Shown piece by piece: positions 6,614 to 6,809 of a stretch of 6,809 nucleotides of DNA. This DNA is from Candidatus Omnitrophota bacterium. Its GTDB lineage: Bacteria; Omnitrophota; Koll11; Gygaellales; Profunditerraquicolaceae. Below the pieces are notes generated by a model that worked only from the letters and a program-made list of their open reading frames with translations, did no database searches and had not been told where the DNA came from. The stretch lies in assembly GCA_025453435.1 (NCBI GenBank), contig JALOQI010000026.1, forward strand, positions 3,046-9,854, written 5' to 3'. Made by a program: the position numbers and the translations under genes. The first letter of the stretch is position 1; the number at the start of each line of letters is the position of its first letter.

Positions 6614-6642
6614 AGTATATACCAGCGGCGCCGAAAGGTCAA
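6614..6642 (-). promoter_or_regulatory. Promoter of the FIST-kinase-REC-GGDEF operon
   Basis: On the minus strand TTGACC (6637-6642, 5 of 6) is followed by a 17-bp spacer and TATACT (6614-6619, 5 of 6). The ATG at 6606 begins 7 nt after the -10 box, the normal distance to the transcription start, so little or no 5' UTR is expected. Confidence 0.7.
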
Positions 6643-6658
6643 TAAAATTTGATTGACC
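6637..6658. promoter_or_regulatory. 22-bp palindrome spanning both divergent -35 boxes
   Basis: GGTCAAT (6637-6643) and ATTGACC (6652-6658) are inverted copies around aaaatttg. Ten of the eleven symmetric base pairs match. The arms are the -35 boxes of the operon promoter and the tRNA-Glu promoter. This could be an operator for a dimeric regulator or simply two back-to-back -35 elements with an AT-rich centre. Confidence 0.5.
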
Positions 6659-6680
6659 GCATAGTAAAATATGCTATATT
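6653..6680 (+). promoter_or_regulatory. Promoter of tRNA-Glu
   Basis: TTGACC (6653-6658) is followed by 16 bp and TATATT (6675-6680). Initiation near 6687 falls only a few bases before the mature tRNA 5' end at 6690. Confidence 0.65.
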
Positions 6681-6689
6681 ATTTCATAC

Positions 6690-6764
6690 GGCCCCATCGT
6701 CTAGCCTGGTCCAGGACGGATGGTTCTCAGCCATTAAACACCGGTTCAAATCCGGTTGGGGCTA
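6690..6764 (+). tRNA. tRNA-Glu, anticodon CTC, CCA not encoded
   Basis: This is a 75-nt cloverleaf. The acceptor GGCCCCA pairs with TGGGGCT (G1-T72 wobble), followed by A73. The D arm GTCT...GGAC begins the familiar tRNA-Glu string ATCGTCTAG. The anticodon stem GATGG/CCATT closes loop TTCTCAG, giving anticodon CTC for codon GAG. The T arm is ACCGG-TTCAAAT-CCGGT. The sequence continues ACTTT after position 73, so CCA must be added enzymatically, unlike the other two tRNAs here. Confidence 0.95.
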
Positions 6765-6809
6765 CTTTCCGCAGACGCTTTAGCTAACCCGTCATAAGCC
6801 AATAAGTTA

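Noticed and set aside
6607..6642. N-terminal extension of the FIST protein from a TTG start
   Set aside because: The TTG is the first part of the TTGACC -35 box, there is no ribosome-binding site, and the 12 residues do not resemble a FIST N-terminus.
6765..6809. Terminator or further gene after tRNA-Glu
   Set aside because: No hairpin with a T tract and no convincing frame could be seen in the last 45 bases.

Overview
The window is a bacterial chromosome segment of roughly half G+C. It carries four well-supported protein genes, one secreted-protein gene of less certain family, three tRNA genes and a cyclic-di-GMP riboswitch. The lineage cannot be fixed from sequence alone. A GlnRS rather than the amidotransferase route, the GEMM-I riboswitch, and the FIST / histidine kinase / REC-GGDEF signalling genes suggest a Gram-negative-type environmental bacterium, for example a deltaproteobacterium-like or Omnitrophota-like lineage. 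This is a low-confidence inference. No insertion sequence, phage gene or CRISPR array was seen.

Left part (1-1083): a minus-strand tRNA-Leu(GAG) is preceded, in its own 5' leader, by two tandem copies of a hairpin-rich repeat and then a near-consensus sigma70 promoter. A divergent plus-strand promoter drives a c-di-GMP-I (GEMM-I) riboswitch, an intrinsic terminator and a second terminator-like hairpin. These lead into a 179-residue exported protein with a lysozyme/lytic-transglycosylase-like pattern.

Middle (1087-2918): glnS and tRNA-Gln(CTG) lie on the minus strand. The tRNA ends only 26 bp before the glnS start, and a promoter that overlaps the stop codon of the upstream gene appears to transcribe both. 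glnS converges on the riboswitch-controlled gene.

Right part (2915-6809): a compact minus-strand signalling operon is ordered FIST sensor protein, hybrid-free histidine kinase with a GAF-like domain, then a response regulator with a GGDEF output domain. The first two genes abut with zero spacing and the third follows after 17 bp. The operon promoter sits so close to the FIST ATG that the mRNA looks leaderless. A tRNA-Glu(CTC) gene is transcribed divergently, and the two -35 boxes lie within one 22-bp near-perfect palindrome.

How the parts may work together (inference): the FIST protein senses a small ligand, the kinase phosphorylates the REC domain, the GGDEF domain changes c-di-GMP, and the nearby riboswitch reads c-di-GMP to control a secreted cell-wall enzyme. 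Each component is visible in the sequence. The link between them is a hypothesis based on proximity and shared second messenger. The GGDEF signature is a variant (GGDDY), so its activity is not assured.
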